Of a DNA stretch of 64,000 nt, positions 1-7,964 are shown in pieces. Source of the stretch: Desulfarculus baarsii DSM 2075 (GTDB taxonomy: Bacteria; Desulfobacterota; Desulfarculia; Desulfarculales; Desulfarculaceae); assembly GCF_000143965.1 (NCBI RefSeq), contig NC_014365.1:3127501-3191500 (forward strand), given 5' to 3'. A program made the position numbers and the translations under genes. The number at the start of each line of letters is the position of its first letter. Positions within the stretch are counted from its first letter, which is position 1. Under the pieces are notes generated by a model. It was not told the origin of the DNA and made no database searches. It saw only the letters and a list, made by a program, of their open reading frames with translations.

Positions 1-93
1 TTAAATTAGGTACGATTAAAAAATAGCCCATCCTCCGAAATGCGCAAGTCAAAAAACCAGCCCACGGCTATTTTTTCGCCGGCGACAGGCACG

Positions 94-136
94 AAAAAAG
101 GCCCCGGGGCAAGCGCCGGCGGCGTCGCCCGGGGCC
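94..136 (-). terminator. Rho-independent terminator of the DUF4198 cluster
   Basis: Read on the minus strand, a GC-rich hairpin with arms GGCCCCGGGC and GCCCCGGGGCC is followed directly by a run of six T. It lies 20 bases beyond the stop of the leftward DUF4198 gene, so it should end that operon. Positions 1-93 hold no gene; a weak AAAAAATAGCC/GGCTATTTTTT inverted repeat (18-76) has a 37-base loop and is not called. Confidence 0.8.
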
Positions 137-157
137 AGGGCCAAGGCCCGGGTATGG

Positions 158-1042
158 CTACGGTTTCACGGTGAAGCCCACGGAGGCGGCGATGTAGACG
201 TCGGTGCATTTGCCGGCCAGGTCTTTTTGCCCGTCCGCCACGCGCTGGTGATAATAGATGTTGGCCAACCACTGGCCGGCCGCCGGCATGCGGAACTGGG
301 CCACGCCGTCGATGACATAGGCGGCCAAATGGAATTTGTCGGGTTGGCCGAAGGCGTTGCTTTCGCAGGTCAGGGTCGGGATGGCGGCGGGGCTGGCGGT
401 CAGGGGCTGGCCTTTGTAGGTCACCTTGAAGCGCACCAGGTCGTTTTTCCGCACGTTGGAGAGGTCATCCAGGGGGACGATCTCCAGTTCGTGGCCCAGG
501 GCCTTGGGCTCGGTCCATTTCTTGATGCCAAAGAAGGCCTTGGCGTAGGACTGATATTTGATCGACGAGATGACCTTGCCCAGGTTGGCGATGGCGTCCA
601 TGGGTTTGGGGGCCATGGCCTGCTGGCCCTTGTCGTCGAGGTAAACGGTGAAGAAAAGCGGCTCGGAGGCGGCCACGACCTGATACGTCCCCGGCCCGAC
701 CTTGTCGGTGAGGGCGATCTTGCGCAGGCCCAGGTCACCCTGCTGCACGGTCAGGCCCGTTGGCGTGGGCTTGATCGGCGGCACGGCCGGATCGGGCAGG
801 CCCAGGTCCGAGCTCTGGCCCTTGGGGTCGACCAGGACGTAGCTTTTGATCCTGATCACGCCGGCCTCGCTGGTCAGCAGATCATCCAGCGGCAGGACGT
901 GGCCAAAGCCCAGCAGGCTGGTGACATGCCCCGGCGGATGGGTCAACGACTCGTTGAGCAGCACCCAAAAGCTGTGGGCCATGGCTGGCTGGGTCCACAA
1001 CACGCCGGCGGCCATGGCCAGCGTCGCGATGATTTTTTTCAT
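158..1042 (-). CDS. DUF4198 family exported protein (copy 1)
   Basis: A 294-residue protein with a Sec signal peptide (residues 1-22, cleavage after AMA), so the mature protein starts with His. The mature N-terminus carries the DUF4198 signature of a His-Ser-Phe-Trp start, a G-H-V-T-S segment, then G-F-G-H-V-L-P-L-D-D. The family is periplasmic, often encoded next to TonB receptors or metal transporters, and its biochemical role is not established; the N-terminal His suggests metal binding (inference). It is clearly paralogous to the protein at 1630-2520, with matching blocks throughout. It is the last gene of a leftward cluster below a TonB receptor. GC content is high, like most of the window. 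The start is preceded by GAGGAG. Confidence 0.8.
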   Translation of the reverse strand: MKKIIATLAMAAGVLWTQPAMAHSFWVLLNESLTHPPGHVTSLLGFGHVLPLDDLLTSEAGVIRIKSYVLVDPKGQSSDLGLPDPAVPPIKPTPTGLTVQQGDLGLRKIALTDKVGPGTYQVVAASEPLFFTVYLDDKGQQAMAPKPMDAIANLGKVISSIKYQSYAKAFFGIKKWTEPKALGHELEIVPLDDLSNVRKNDLVRFKVTYKGQPLTASPAAIPTLTCESNAFGQPDKFHLAAYVIDGVAQFRMPAAGQWLANIYYHQRVADGQKDLAGKCTDVYIAASVGFTVKP

Positions 1043-1066
1043 CTCCTCAACTCCCGCTGATTTTGG

Positions 1067-1372
1067 TTATCTGGGCCCGTCCGCCGTGGCCACGTGGCCC
1101 GGCCCGCCGTCCATGACGATGCGATAGGGCCCCTTGGGTTTGTCAAAGGTGATCTCGCCCTCGTCGTCGGTGCGCCCCTTGAACAACACCCGTCCCTGGT
1201 CGTCCTCCAGGCGCACTTCGGTGGCCGGGGCGGTCACGCCGGTTGAATACATGCCCTGGGCGCTGACGGTGCCGTCGCCGTTGTCGATGACGGTCATGAA
1301 CAGGGTGTGCGCCTGGGCCGCGCCGGCCAGGCACAGCACGATCAGCGCCGCGCCGATTGTTCGCCAAAACAT
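1067..1372 (-). CDS. Small exported protein, unknown function
   Basis: A 101-residue protein with a Sec signal peptide (residues 1-21, AQA cleavage site), giving a mature protein that begins His-Thr-Leu-Phe, so again a His at or near the processed N-terminus as in the two flanking DUF4198 proteins. The remainder looks like a single beta-sandwich domain of the CarboxypepD_reg/nickel-uptake accessory type (L-E-D-D-Q-G-R-V-L-F-K-G-R-T-D-D-E-G-E-I repeats of strand and turn). It lies 24 bases upstream of copy 1 of DUF4198 and is probably cotranscribed with it. I do not recognise a named family with certainty. A promoter with an internal palindrome lies 74-102 bases upstream. Confidence 0.65.
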   Translation of the reverse strand: MFWRTIGAALIVLCLAGAAQAHTLFMTVIDNGDGTVSAQGMYSTGVTAPATEVRLEDDQGRVLFKGRTDDEGEITFDKPKGPYRIVMDGGPGHVATADGPR

Positions 1373-1445
1373 TCGTTTCCCCCGTGTCGCAGGCGTTCTC
1401 GGCGGCCTTGGCCGTCCGTCGTGGCCGGCCAGCCGTTCGTTTCCT

Positions 1446-1474
1446 TGTATATCCTAAAAAATTTAGGCTTGCAA
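1446..1474 (-). promoter_or_regulatory. Promoter with palindromic operator in its spacer
   Basis: On the minus strand TTGCAA (1469-1474), a 17-base spacer and TATACA (1446-1451) form a good sigma70 promoter upstream of the gene starting at 1372. The spacer contains the perfect palindrome CCTAAA-AAA-TTTAGG (1453-1467), placed where a bound repressor would block polymerase. The regulator is not identifiable from this; a metal-responsive repressor fits the gene context (inference). Confidence 0.6.
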
Positions 1475-1629
1475 AATTATTTTACCAAGAACCTGTCCGG
1501 CCGGGACACTGACCCATGAGCTGGCCCCGTGGGGCCACGGCGCGACGGGTTGTCGAGGCGGTGGCGACGACGTGGCCCATCGATGGTCCACGCCGTCGCC
1601 GCGATCGTGGTTTGCCGAGCCGGGCAAGA

Positions 1630-2520
1630 TCAGGGCTGCACGTGGAAAGTGTAGCTGCTGGCGTAATGTATCGTCATGCATTTGCCCTTCAACGCGGACA
1701 AGTCGGCCCGGCGGGCGACGTCCTCCTGCATGCGCGCCTGCATCAACCATTGCCCGGCCGCCGGCATGCGGAACGCGCAGCGCCCGTTTTCCAGATAAGA
1801 CATCAGAAAGGTCTTGTCGGAAGCGCCAAAGGAGCCGCTTATGCCGGTCAAGGAGAACATGCCGTCAACGCCGGCTGAAAGAGGCTTGCCCATGAAGGTG
1901 ACTTCGAACTCCACTACATCGCCGACCTTCACGCGGGAAAGGTCGCTCACCGGCGTTATCTCCAAGTCGTAACCCAGCTTGGACGGCCCTGTCCACTTAC
2001 CCACAGCAAACGATGTTTTGGCATTGGATTTGTATTGCATGCTCATGAGTATTTTGCGCGGATTTTCGATTTCGTCCATGGGAATCATCCCCGAGACGCT
2101 CTTGCCATCGGCGCCGATCCACATGGAAAAAAAAGCGTCTTTGCCCGCGGCTGCCACTTGATAGGTTCCCTCCAGCGACTCCTTTTTCAGGGCCATCTTG
2201 CAGACGCCAAGCTCGCCGGTTATCACATCAACCCCGGCCTTGGTTTTGATGGTCGAGATATCGCATTTGGGCTTGGGGAGTTCGGTTGTCGCATTGTTGG
2301 GATCGACAAGAATATAAGAGGAAAGTGACAGGGCGCCGTGCTTTGTCGTCAAAAGATCGTCCAGGGGAGCCAAATGACCGAAACCGATGCAGGCCAGCAC
2401 GTGACCCGGAGCGTGAATGTTGTTGTGGTAGGCGTTCACCCAAAGGCCATGGGACATGGCCGGCCCGGCCAGGCACAAGGCAATGAGCGCCGCGATTGAG
2501 CATGAAAACGCCTTTTTCAT
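1630..2520 (-). CDS. DUF4198 family exported protein (copy 2)
   Basis: A 296-residue exported protein. The ATG at 2520 is preferred over the upstream in-frame ATG at 2604 because it has AGGAG seven bases upstream and begins the signal peptide (Met-Lys-Lys-Ala, hydrophobic core, cleavage after AMS) leaving an N-terminal His-Gly-Leu-Trp-Val. It shares the G-F-G-H-L-A-P-L-D-D motif and overall plan with copy 1, so the two arose by duplication. Its base composition is less GC-rich than copy 1. It lies about 100 bases downstream of the TonB receptor gene on the same strand, which suggests that it works with that receptor in periplasmic handling of the imported ligand (inference from context; the family's function is not known). 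Confidence 0.8.
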   Translation of the reverse strand: MKKAFSCSIAALIALCLAGPAMSHGLWVNAYHNNIHAPGHVLACIGFGHLAPLDDLLTTKHGALSLSSYILVDPNNATTELPKPKCDISTIKTKAGVDVITGELGVCKMALKKESLEGTYQVAAAGKDAFFSMWIGADGKSVSGMIPMDEIENPRKILMSMQYKSNAKTSFAVGKWTGPSKLGYDLEITPVSDLSRVKVGDVVEFEVTFMGKPLSAGVDGMFSLTGISGSFGASDKTFLMSYLENGRCAFRMPAAGQWLMQARMQEDVARRADLSALKGKCMTIHYASSYTFHVQP

Positions 2521-2618
2521 TTGAACTCCTTTGATGTGTGTGGCCGTGCCCATGTTTTCGCGCGGCCTCCGGCGAGATGGCAAGAGGCCAAAGGCTTGCC
2601 ACATTTGATAACGATAAG

Positions 2619-4823
2619 CTAGAAGCGAATCTTGCCGATGACGCCGAAAATCCTCGGCGCGCCAACGAACCCGGCCTCATGCACGCCGGGCACCATGTAG
2701 CCCGAGATATTGTTCAATTGGGTGAAATAATATTCATCCAACAAGTTATCAACAAAAACGTACAGATCCATCAATTCCGTTTCGTAACCGACCTTTGCCT
2801 TGACGATTTCATAGGCCCCTTGGCTCAGCCTATCCGCATTCTCCCTGGTGAAATATAGTTCACCTACACCAGTTACATCAGCCCTAAAATAGAGCCCTGA
2901 TTCAAACCTGTATTGCGCGGCCAAATGATATTGCATGTCTGGGGTCAGAGCGATGGCGTTGCCGTCAAAACTGACAGCAACACCGGAGGACATGTCACGG
3001 TAGTCGTCGTATTCCGCATGCAACAGACCCAATGATGCGATCAGATCAAGTCCTGATAGCGGCTTGTAACGGACCTCGGCCTCACCGCCATATATTGTGG
3101 CCTTGGCCGCGTTCTTCATGGTGACAATATTGTCCACCACTATGCGATCTTGGTAATCGTCAACCTTGGTGTAAAAGCAGCTAAGGTTGAGCATCATCCT
3201 TTCTTGCAAAAGAGTGCTTTTGATACCGACCTCGTATGTCCAGGCGTATTCCGGATCATAAGACGACTTGTCTGGATCGTTGGATATGCTGCTGAAACCG
3301 CCGGCTTTGTATCCCAAGGCCGCGCTGAAATAGATCATCAGCGCCGGATTGACGCGGTAATCCAAGGCGAATCTGGGCAAAAGGGAATCAAAGCTGGTGT
3401 CTAGGGCGTATTCGCCACTGTATTGGGACGCCATTCGACCCAGCAGGGAATTGTTGAGGGCCATGGTCATTCCCCCAAGGGAATAGACGCGCTTGCGTTG
3501 TATATAACGTGTGTCGTGTTCATACCGCAAACCGGCGGTCAGGCCCAGTTTTCCCCCGATTAAACGATAGGTAGATTGGCCAAATACGGCATATGTTTCG
3601 TCTTCGTATGTCGCATTGGTAATCTGATCGTAACTCATGAAATAGTCCTTGCCAAAATCGAATATCTGCTCATAATCAGAATCTTTTTTGGCAAAAAACA
3701 GTCCGGCTACCCAGCTGAATTTTGTTTCATCGTCGGGAGAGTTTACTCTGACTTCCTGTGAATACTGCTGGGTCTCTTGAGCTTGCGTGAAAGACATGTA
3801 ATCGAGCGAAGTGCAATCAAGATCGCCGCCGACATCATCCGTCCTGGCCATGCGCGAGGTTATGGAGGTAATGGCGCCCCAAGGCGTGCTGTACTTGACA
3901 CGCAAGGACTCCTTATCGCTCTGGTTTCGAGCGAAACCTTCATCGTCAATGGAGACGTCATACTTGTCCAGGCCAGTTTTCCATATGGAATTATAGGCGT
4001 TTCTGTCTTTGACGGCCCAAAGCCACTGGCCATCGTCGTTGTGGTCCGCCGTGACGCCAAACCTGATCTCCATGCGCTCGGAGGCAATCCATCGCAGATT
4101 GGCGCCGCCCATGAAAGTCCGCCACCCGTTCAGATCATTGCCGCTGAATTTGTTGTCAAAATCACCGCTCGCCGCTTCGGCCAGCAAGGAAATCCCGGCG
4201 AATAATTGATCTTTAACCAGGGGGCCACTGGCTGATATGTTGCTTTTGTATCGATCATAGCTGCCGTACTCCACGCCGGCCGTCCCCGCCAAATCATTAC
4301 CAGGTTGTTTGGTGACAATGTTTATGACCCCAGCTTCGGTATTCATCCCATAGAGGCTTCCCTGAGGCCCGCGCAGGACTTCTATGCGCTCAACGTTATC
4401 TAAAGGAAACGAAAAGAAGTGGGAGTCTAAAACTGGCATGTCATCGATATATATGCTGACCGCTGAATCACCTTCGTACAAGTTGCCCATGCCGCGCATC
4501 TTGAACAACGATGAACTGAACGCGCGATTACCCGTACTCGCTGAAAAAAAGTTGGGCACGACCTGGTAAAGCTCGGTAGTATCCGAGACATGGGCGTCTT
4601 CCAGGTCTTGGGCGGAAATAACCGATATGCTCTCGGGCACGTCCTGTAGGTTTTCTTCTTTTTTTTGGGCAGTGACGGATATCTGCTCAAGCTTGTATGA
4701 GGCTAATTCATCCGCGCCATTGTCAGCAATTTCCTGGGCTGATGCGTGTGTTGAGCCAAAGGCGAAAACCAAAAGGCAAAACACCAAACCAGCTAGCCTT
4801 ACACGCTGATCACTACACCACAT
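2619..4823 (-). CDS. TonB-dependent outer-membrane receptor
   Basis: A 734-residue TonB-dependent receptor. Residues 1-29 are a signal peptide (AHA/ASAQ-type site). Around residues 44-52 lies a TonB-box-like segment (E-Q-I-S-V-T-A-Q-K), followed by the plug domain (residues about 60-175: V-P-E-S-I-S-V-I-S, the G-S-L-Y-G-M-N-T-E-A-G-V-I-N-I-V-T-K block) and a 22-strand barrel ending in an aromatic residue (K-I-R-F), as needed for BAM assembly. The length is normal for the siderophore/cobalamin class. The ligand cannot be read from sequence. The upstream AraC-type regulator and downstream DUF4198 genes suggest iron-chelate or other metal uptake. RBS GGGAG is eight bases before the ATG. GC content is well below the window average. 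Confidence 0.92.
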   Translation of the reverse strand: MWCSDQRVRLAGLVFCLLVFAFGSTHASAQEIADNGADELASYKLEQISVTAQKKEENLQDVPESISVISAQDLEDAHVSDTTELYQVVPNFFSASTGNRAFSSSLFKMRGMGNLYEGDSAVSIYIDDMPVLDSHFFSFPLDNVERIEVLRGPQGSLYGMNTEAGVINIVTKQPGNDLAGTAGVEYGSYDRYKSNISASGPLVKDQLFAGISLLAEAASGDFDNKFSGNDLNGWRTFMGGANLRWIASERMEIRFGVTADHNDDGQWLWAVKDRNAYNSIWKTGLDKYDVSIDDEGFARNQSDKESLRVKYSTPWGAITSITSRMARTDDVGGDLDCTSLDYMSFTQAQETQQYSQEVRVNSPDDETKFSWVAGLFFAKKDSDYEQIFDFGKDYFMSYDQITNATYEDETYAVFGQSTYRLIGGKLGLTAGLRYEHDTRYIQRKRVYSLGGMTMALNNSLLGRMASQYSGEYALDTSFDSLLPRFALDYRVNPALMIYFSAALGYKAGGFSSISNDPDKSSYDPEYAWTYEVGIKSTLLQERMMLNLSCFYTKVDDYQDRIVVDNIVTMKNAAKATIYGGEAEVRYKPLSGLDLIASLGLLHAEYDDYRDMSSGVAVSFDGNAIALTPDMQYHLAAQYRFESGLYFRADVTGVGELYFTRENADRLSQGAYEIVKAKVGYETELMDLYVFVDNLLDEYYFTQLNNISGYMVPGVHEAGFVGAPRIFGVIGKIRF

Positions 4824-4852
4824 GACCGACTCCCTCTTGCAACAAACTCAAA

Positions 4853-4890
4853 TTTGCGAGCATATTAGATTTGTTTGCGCGCCACAACAA
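4853..4890 (-). promoter_or_regulatory. TonB receptor promoter with direct repeats
   Basis: On the minus strand TTGTTG (4885-4890), a 17-base spacer and TAATAT (4862-4867) form a promoter about 40 bases upstream of the receptor ATG. On the plus strand two copies of TTTGCG followed by A/C-GC (4853-4861 and 4874-4882) are spaced 21 bases, two helical turns, the arrangement AraC-family proteins bind. An inverted ATTTGTT/AACAAAT pair (4869-4892) overlaps it. Control by the adjacent AraC-type gene is inferred. Confidence 0.5.
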
Positions 4891-5040
4891 ATGATGGCAG
4901 ATCTAATCATGCCGACATAAGCGTTGATATCACATGCGGAATTTTTTTATCGCGTCGTGGTGTTACGGCGGCAGGGGAACGCGCGGCCATACGGCCGACA
5001 CGCTGCGGAAGTCACGAAGATAAAGGACGGTCGATCAGTG

Positions 5041-5706
5041 TTATTTGTATTGAGTCGGCGCTATACCATATTGTTTGCGAAAGGCATAGGTAAAATGACT
5101 TGAAGTGGAAAACCCGGTCTCATAGGCGATTTCAGTCATATTTTTTCGGCCTTCCATTATCAATAACCTTGCTCTATCCAAACGCTGAGTGCGCAGATAT
5201 TCAAAAACAGTACTGCCAAAGATAGCTCTGAATCCCATGTTCAGCCTAGTGTGAGTAAGGCCCACGGCCATTGCCAGCTCAACTAGGGAAGGCGGGCTGC
5301 AAATATCCTTCATAAGTATCTGTCTCGCCGCCCAAATCCTGTCCGCTTCGTCCGGCGCAAGCGCGACAACTCCTTCACGCCGAAATCGTTTATCTTCCTG
5401 GATCCAGTGAGCCAGAAACTGCATGATGGCTCCCTCAAGAAAAAGACGCCGCGCTGTCCCATGCAGTCCGCAGCGGAACAACTGAAGAAGAGTCGCGCGA
5501 AGGCCCGGGCAAAGCTGCCGATTGTCCAAATGAATGTCTTCGTTTTGTATCGCTGTCTCTAGCGCATCGTTTTCCAGAGAATGGTAGGTTTTGGCCAGAG
5601 GGATTTTAACGATGATGTTTTGCAGCATTTCACCAGGTTCAACCTGCCTCACGAATACCTGTTCCGGGGAAAAAAACAGGGTCGCCGTGCCGCCGCGCAC
5701 TTCCAA
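5041..5706 (-). CDS. AraC-family regulator, 5' end lost to an IS element
   Basis: The C-terminal half is an intact AraC/XylS DNA-binding domain with two helix-turn-helix motifs (L-V-E-L-A-M-A-V-G-L-T-H-T-R-L-N and I-A-Y-E-T-G-F-S-T-S-S-H-F-T-Y-A-F-R-K-Q-Y-G), the layout of PchR-like regulators of TonB receptors. The only in-frame start is a TTG at 5704-5706. The reading frame stays open upstream to 5826 and encodes recognisable sensor-domain sequence (about 40 more residues), then enters the IS element and stops at 5836-5838. So roughly the first 60-80 residues of a normal ~320-residue protein are missing, and the product is probably non-functional or constitutively deregulated. It precedes and reads into the TonB receptor gene. 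Confidence 0.8.
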   Translation of the reverse strand: MEVRGGTATLFFSPEQVFVRQVEPGEMLQNIIVKIPLAKTYHSLENDALETAIQNEDIHLDNRQLCPGLRATLLQLFRCGLHGTARRLFLEGAIMQFLAHWIQEDKRFRREGVVALAPDEADRIWAARQILMKDICSPPSLVELAMAVGLTHTRLNMGFRAIFGSTVFEYLRTQRLDRARLLIMEGRKNMTEIAYETGFSTSSHFTYAFRKQYGIAPTQYK

Positions 5707-5826
5707 TGGAGGCCTCCCGGCGACGCTGATTTTTCGTACGCCCCCCCTGAGGCATATAAAAAAGTACGCCCCCGGCTCGGCGTCGTGCAGCTCGGAGTTC
5801 CAGCGCTGTTTGATACGGCATTCGCT

Positions 5827-7044
5827 TGTGCTGATCTAGTAATGACCTGACAGTCGACCACGTAGAGGAAGTGGTCATGCCGCCCTTGGTTGGGGTAGGT
5901 TTGTAGTTGCGAAACTCGAACAAACCTCAACACAGGAGGGCAACATGACCACGGAGAAGAAGGTAGCACGAAGGAAGCTGAGTCTGCTAGAGCTTGCTGG
6001 GGAATTGAGCAACGTCAGCCGGGCCTGCAAACTGATGGGCTACTCGCGGCAGCAGTTTTACGAGATTCGGCGCAATTTCCAGACCTACGGCGCACAGGGC
6101 CTTGTGGACCGTTTGCCCGGCCCCAAGGGGCCGCATCCCAATCGTGTGGAAGCGGAGGTTGAGGCGGCGATCATGGCTTACAGCCTGGAGTATCCGACCC
6201 ACGGAGCGCTTCGCGTGTCGCAGCAATTGGCCCTTCGCGGCGTGCAAGTGAGTTCCGGCGGCGTGCGAGGCGTGTGGAGTCGCCACGAGATGCTCACGCG
6301 GCACGAGCGTCTTTTGCGTCTCGAGCAATCGGTTCGCGCCCAGGACATTCAACTCAGCGACGAGCAGATTCGGGCTTTGGAGCGCTTCAGCCCGGAGTTT
6401 CGCGACCGCCACATCGAGGCCCGGCACACCGGGGCCCTGGTGGCGGTGGACACGTTTTTCGTTGGCGCGCTCAAGGGCGTGGGCAAGGTGTATCTACAAT
6501 CGGTCATCGACTGCCACAGCCGCCACGCCTGGGGTCGCCTGTACACCAGCAAGCTTCCGGTCACGGCGGTGCATGTGCTCAACGAGGAAGTGCTGCCGTG
6601 CTTTGAGGCCCACGACGCGGTGATTGAGACGGTGCTTTCGGACAATGGGCGAGAGTTTTGCGGCCGGCCAGACCAGCATCCGTATGAGCTGTTTCTGCAG
6701 CTTGAGGGGATCGAACACCGCACCACCAGGGTGCGTCGGCCTCAGAGCAATGGCTTCGTGGAACGGCTTCACCGGACGCTCTTGGACGAGCATTTCCGGA
6801 TCAAGGGCCGTCAGAAATGGTATGAAACCTTGGATGAGATGCAGGCCGACTTGGATGAGTATCTGCGCCATTACAACCATGAGCGGGCGCACCAGGGCCG
6901 GAACATGAACGGCAGGACGCCGAGTCAGGCTTTCCTGGAGGGCCTGCCCGGGCGTAAGAAGCCCAAGGAAAAGGCGTCCCAAAAGGCCGCCTAAAAATCA
7001 CCCCGCCAGGGGCGGCAGTGTCAGGTAAATACTATATCTGTACA
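5827..7044 (+). mobile_element. IS481-family insertion sequence, complete
   Basis: About 1218 bp with one transposase. Both ends begin TGT and match as imperfect terminal inverted repeats of about 28 bp: the left end reads TGTGCTGATCTAGTAATGAC and the right end, reverse-complemented, TGTACAGATATAGTATTTAC, both continuing CTGACA (about 22 of 28 identical). There is no perfect target-site duplication: the flanks are ...ttcgct on the left and ggctgt... on the right. Genes on both sides are truncated exactly at the ends. Confidence 0.85.
5945..6994 (+). CDS. IS481-family transposase
   Basis: A 349-residue DDE transposase. Residues about 10-75 form a helix-turn-helix (S-R-A-C-K-L-M-G-Y-S-R-Q-Q-F-Y-E-I-R), followed by an HTH_29/leucine-zipper-like linker. 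The integrase core (rve) spans about 150-320 with catalytic D in V-A-V-D-T-F-F, D in L-S-D-N-G-R-E-F and E in S-N-G-F-V-E-R-L-H-R. The C-terminus has the usual Y-N-x-E-R-A-H-Q-G and T-P-S-Q-A-F motifs. Length is normal for the family and no frameshift is visible, so it may be active. RBS GGAGG lies seven bases before the ATG. It is on the strand opposite to all neighbours. Confidence 0.95.
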   Translation: MTTEKKVARRKLSLLELAGELSNVSRACKLMGYSRQQFYEIRRNFQTYGAQGLVDRLPGPKGPHPNRVEAEVEAAIMAYSLEYPTHGALRVSQQLALRGVQVSSGGVRGVWSRHEMLTRHERLLRLEQSVRAQDIQLSDEQIRALERFSPEFRDRHIEARHTGALVAVDTFFVGALKGVGKVYLQSVIDCHSRHAWGRLYTSKLPVTAVHVLNEEVLPCFEAHDAVIETVLSDNGREFCGRPDQHPYELFLQLEGIEHRTTRVRRPQSNGFVERLHRTLLDEHFRIKGRQKWYETLDEMQADLDEYLRHYNHERAHQGRNMNGRTPSQAFLEGLPGRKKPKEKASQKAA

Positions 7045-7963
7045 GGCTGTCATCATCATAGATGTAGGCTCCATAAAGAGCCATGTCCCACCCATTGAAA
7101 TTGCTTGATAAAGCCAAACCATATTCCTGGCTTTCCAGCCCAAACGGCGGAGTTACTTCCGCTGGTAGGCAGCGCGATGCGCTGTAATAGTCACTGCCGT
7201 AAACGGGAAATTTGCCGAAGCGTATTTCATGGACTACCAGCCCGGTGATAATCCAATTGCCCAATATATAATCGAGTCTAGTCATGGTCGTCGGCAAACG
7301 AAGATCCTCTATATCGGTCATGCCAGGCTCACGATTATCCAAGGGATTCAGCACGTCCGTGACACGAATATTGTCTGATTTTCCCCAAACCACAATCTGG
7401 CGGCCAAACTTGACATCCAACCCCGCAACGAGCGAACCTTGAAGCCAGGCTTCACCCAATTCCAGCTCATTCTCATAGGCTTCCAACATCTGATCCGTGA
7501 AGTTTTGTCGTCCACGTACTGCATATGCCCAATCGTAATATGTCTGCCCACTCAATCTGGCTCGCCAGCCTTCCTTTATCTCCACATCTGCCGTCAGATC
7601 AAGCTCGGTGCGAAATTTGGAAAGTCCCTGCAAATCAATCTGATCTGGCGGCGCTTCATGAGAACACAAGCTTACGGCGCTGGCCACAGCCAGTGATCCA
7701 CCAATTCGTAACCACTCAGGGGCATTGTCATGCCTTTGTGTTAATTCTCCGCCAAGTAAATCGGAAGAATTTTCAATGAAATCAATCGATCGATCTATTT
7801 CATTTTCGGCTCCTTTTAACTCAAATCCATCCAAAACCAAATCGAGATCATCGTCCGCAATATCATCTAGCTTTGACGCCAAAGCCATGGCCTGCGTTGT
7901 GGAAAAGATTAGAAGCAATACGGCCAGCATGCCGATAATTTTCACCGGCGCGCCAAATTTCAT
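6998..7963 (-). CDS. DUF1302 outer-membrane protein, 3' end lost to the IS element
   Basis: 321 codons beginning with a signal peptide (residues 1-27, AMA-type site) and continuing as a DUF1302-type beta-barrel protein (G-W-R-A-R-L-S-G-Q-T-Y-Y-D-W, G-R-Q-I-V-V-W-G-K-S-D-N-I-R-V-T-D-V-L-N-P). Family members usually exceed 450 residues. Here host sequence ends at 7045, and the last 15 residues before the stop come from the IS end, so the C-terminal third of the barrel, with the membrane-insertion signal, is gone. The gene is the last of a tight operon (1-base gap from the LolA-like gene). In intact loci the protein is the presumed outer-membrane partner of an MMPL exporter. It is almost certainly inactive. 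Confidence 0.8.
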   Translation of the reverse strand: MKFGAPVKIIGMLAVLLLIFSTTQAMALASKLDDIADDDLDLVLDGFELKGAENEIDRSIDFIENSSDLLGGELTQRHDNAPEWLRIGGSLAVASAVSLCSHEAPPDQIDLQGLSKFRTELDLTADVEIKEGWRARLSGQTYYDWAYAVRGRQNFTDQMLEAYENELELGEAWLQGSLVAGLDVKFGRQIVVWGKSDNIRVTDVLNPLDNREPGMTDIEDLRLPTTMTRLDYILGNWIITGLVVHEIRFGKFPVYGSDYYSASRCLPAEVTPPFGLESQEYGLALSSNFNGWDMALYGAYIYDDDSLYRYSIYLTLPPLAG

Positions 7964-7964
7964 T

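Noticed and set aside
18-76. Inverted repeat AAAAAATAGCC/GGCTATTTTTT at the left edge
   Set aside because: The 37-base loop and AT-rich stem make a weak hairpin; the real terminator is at 94-136.
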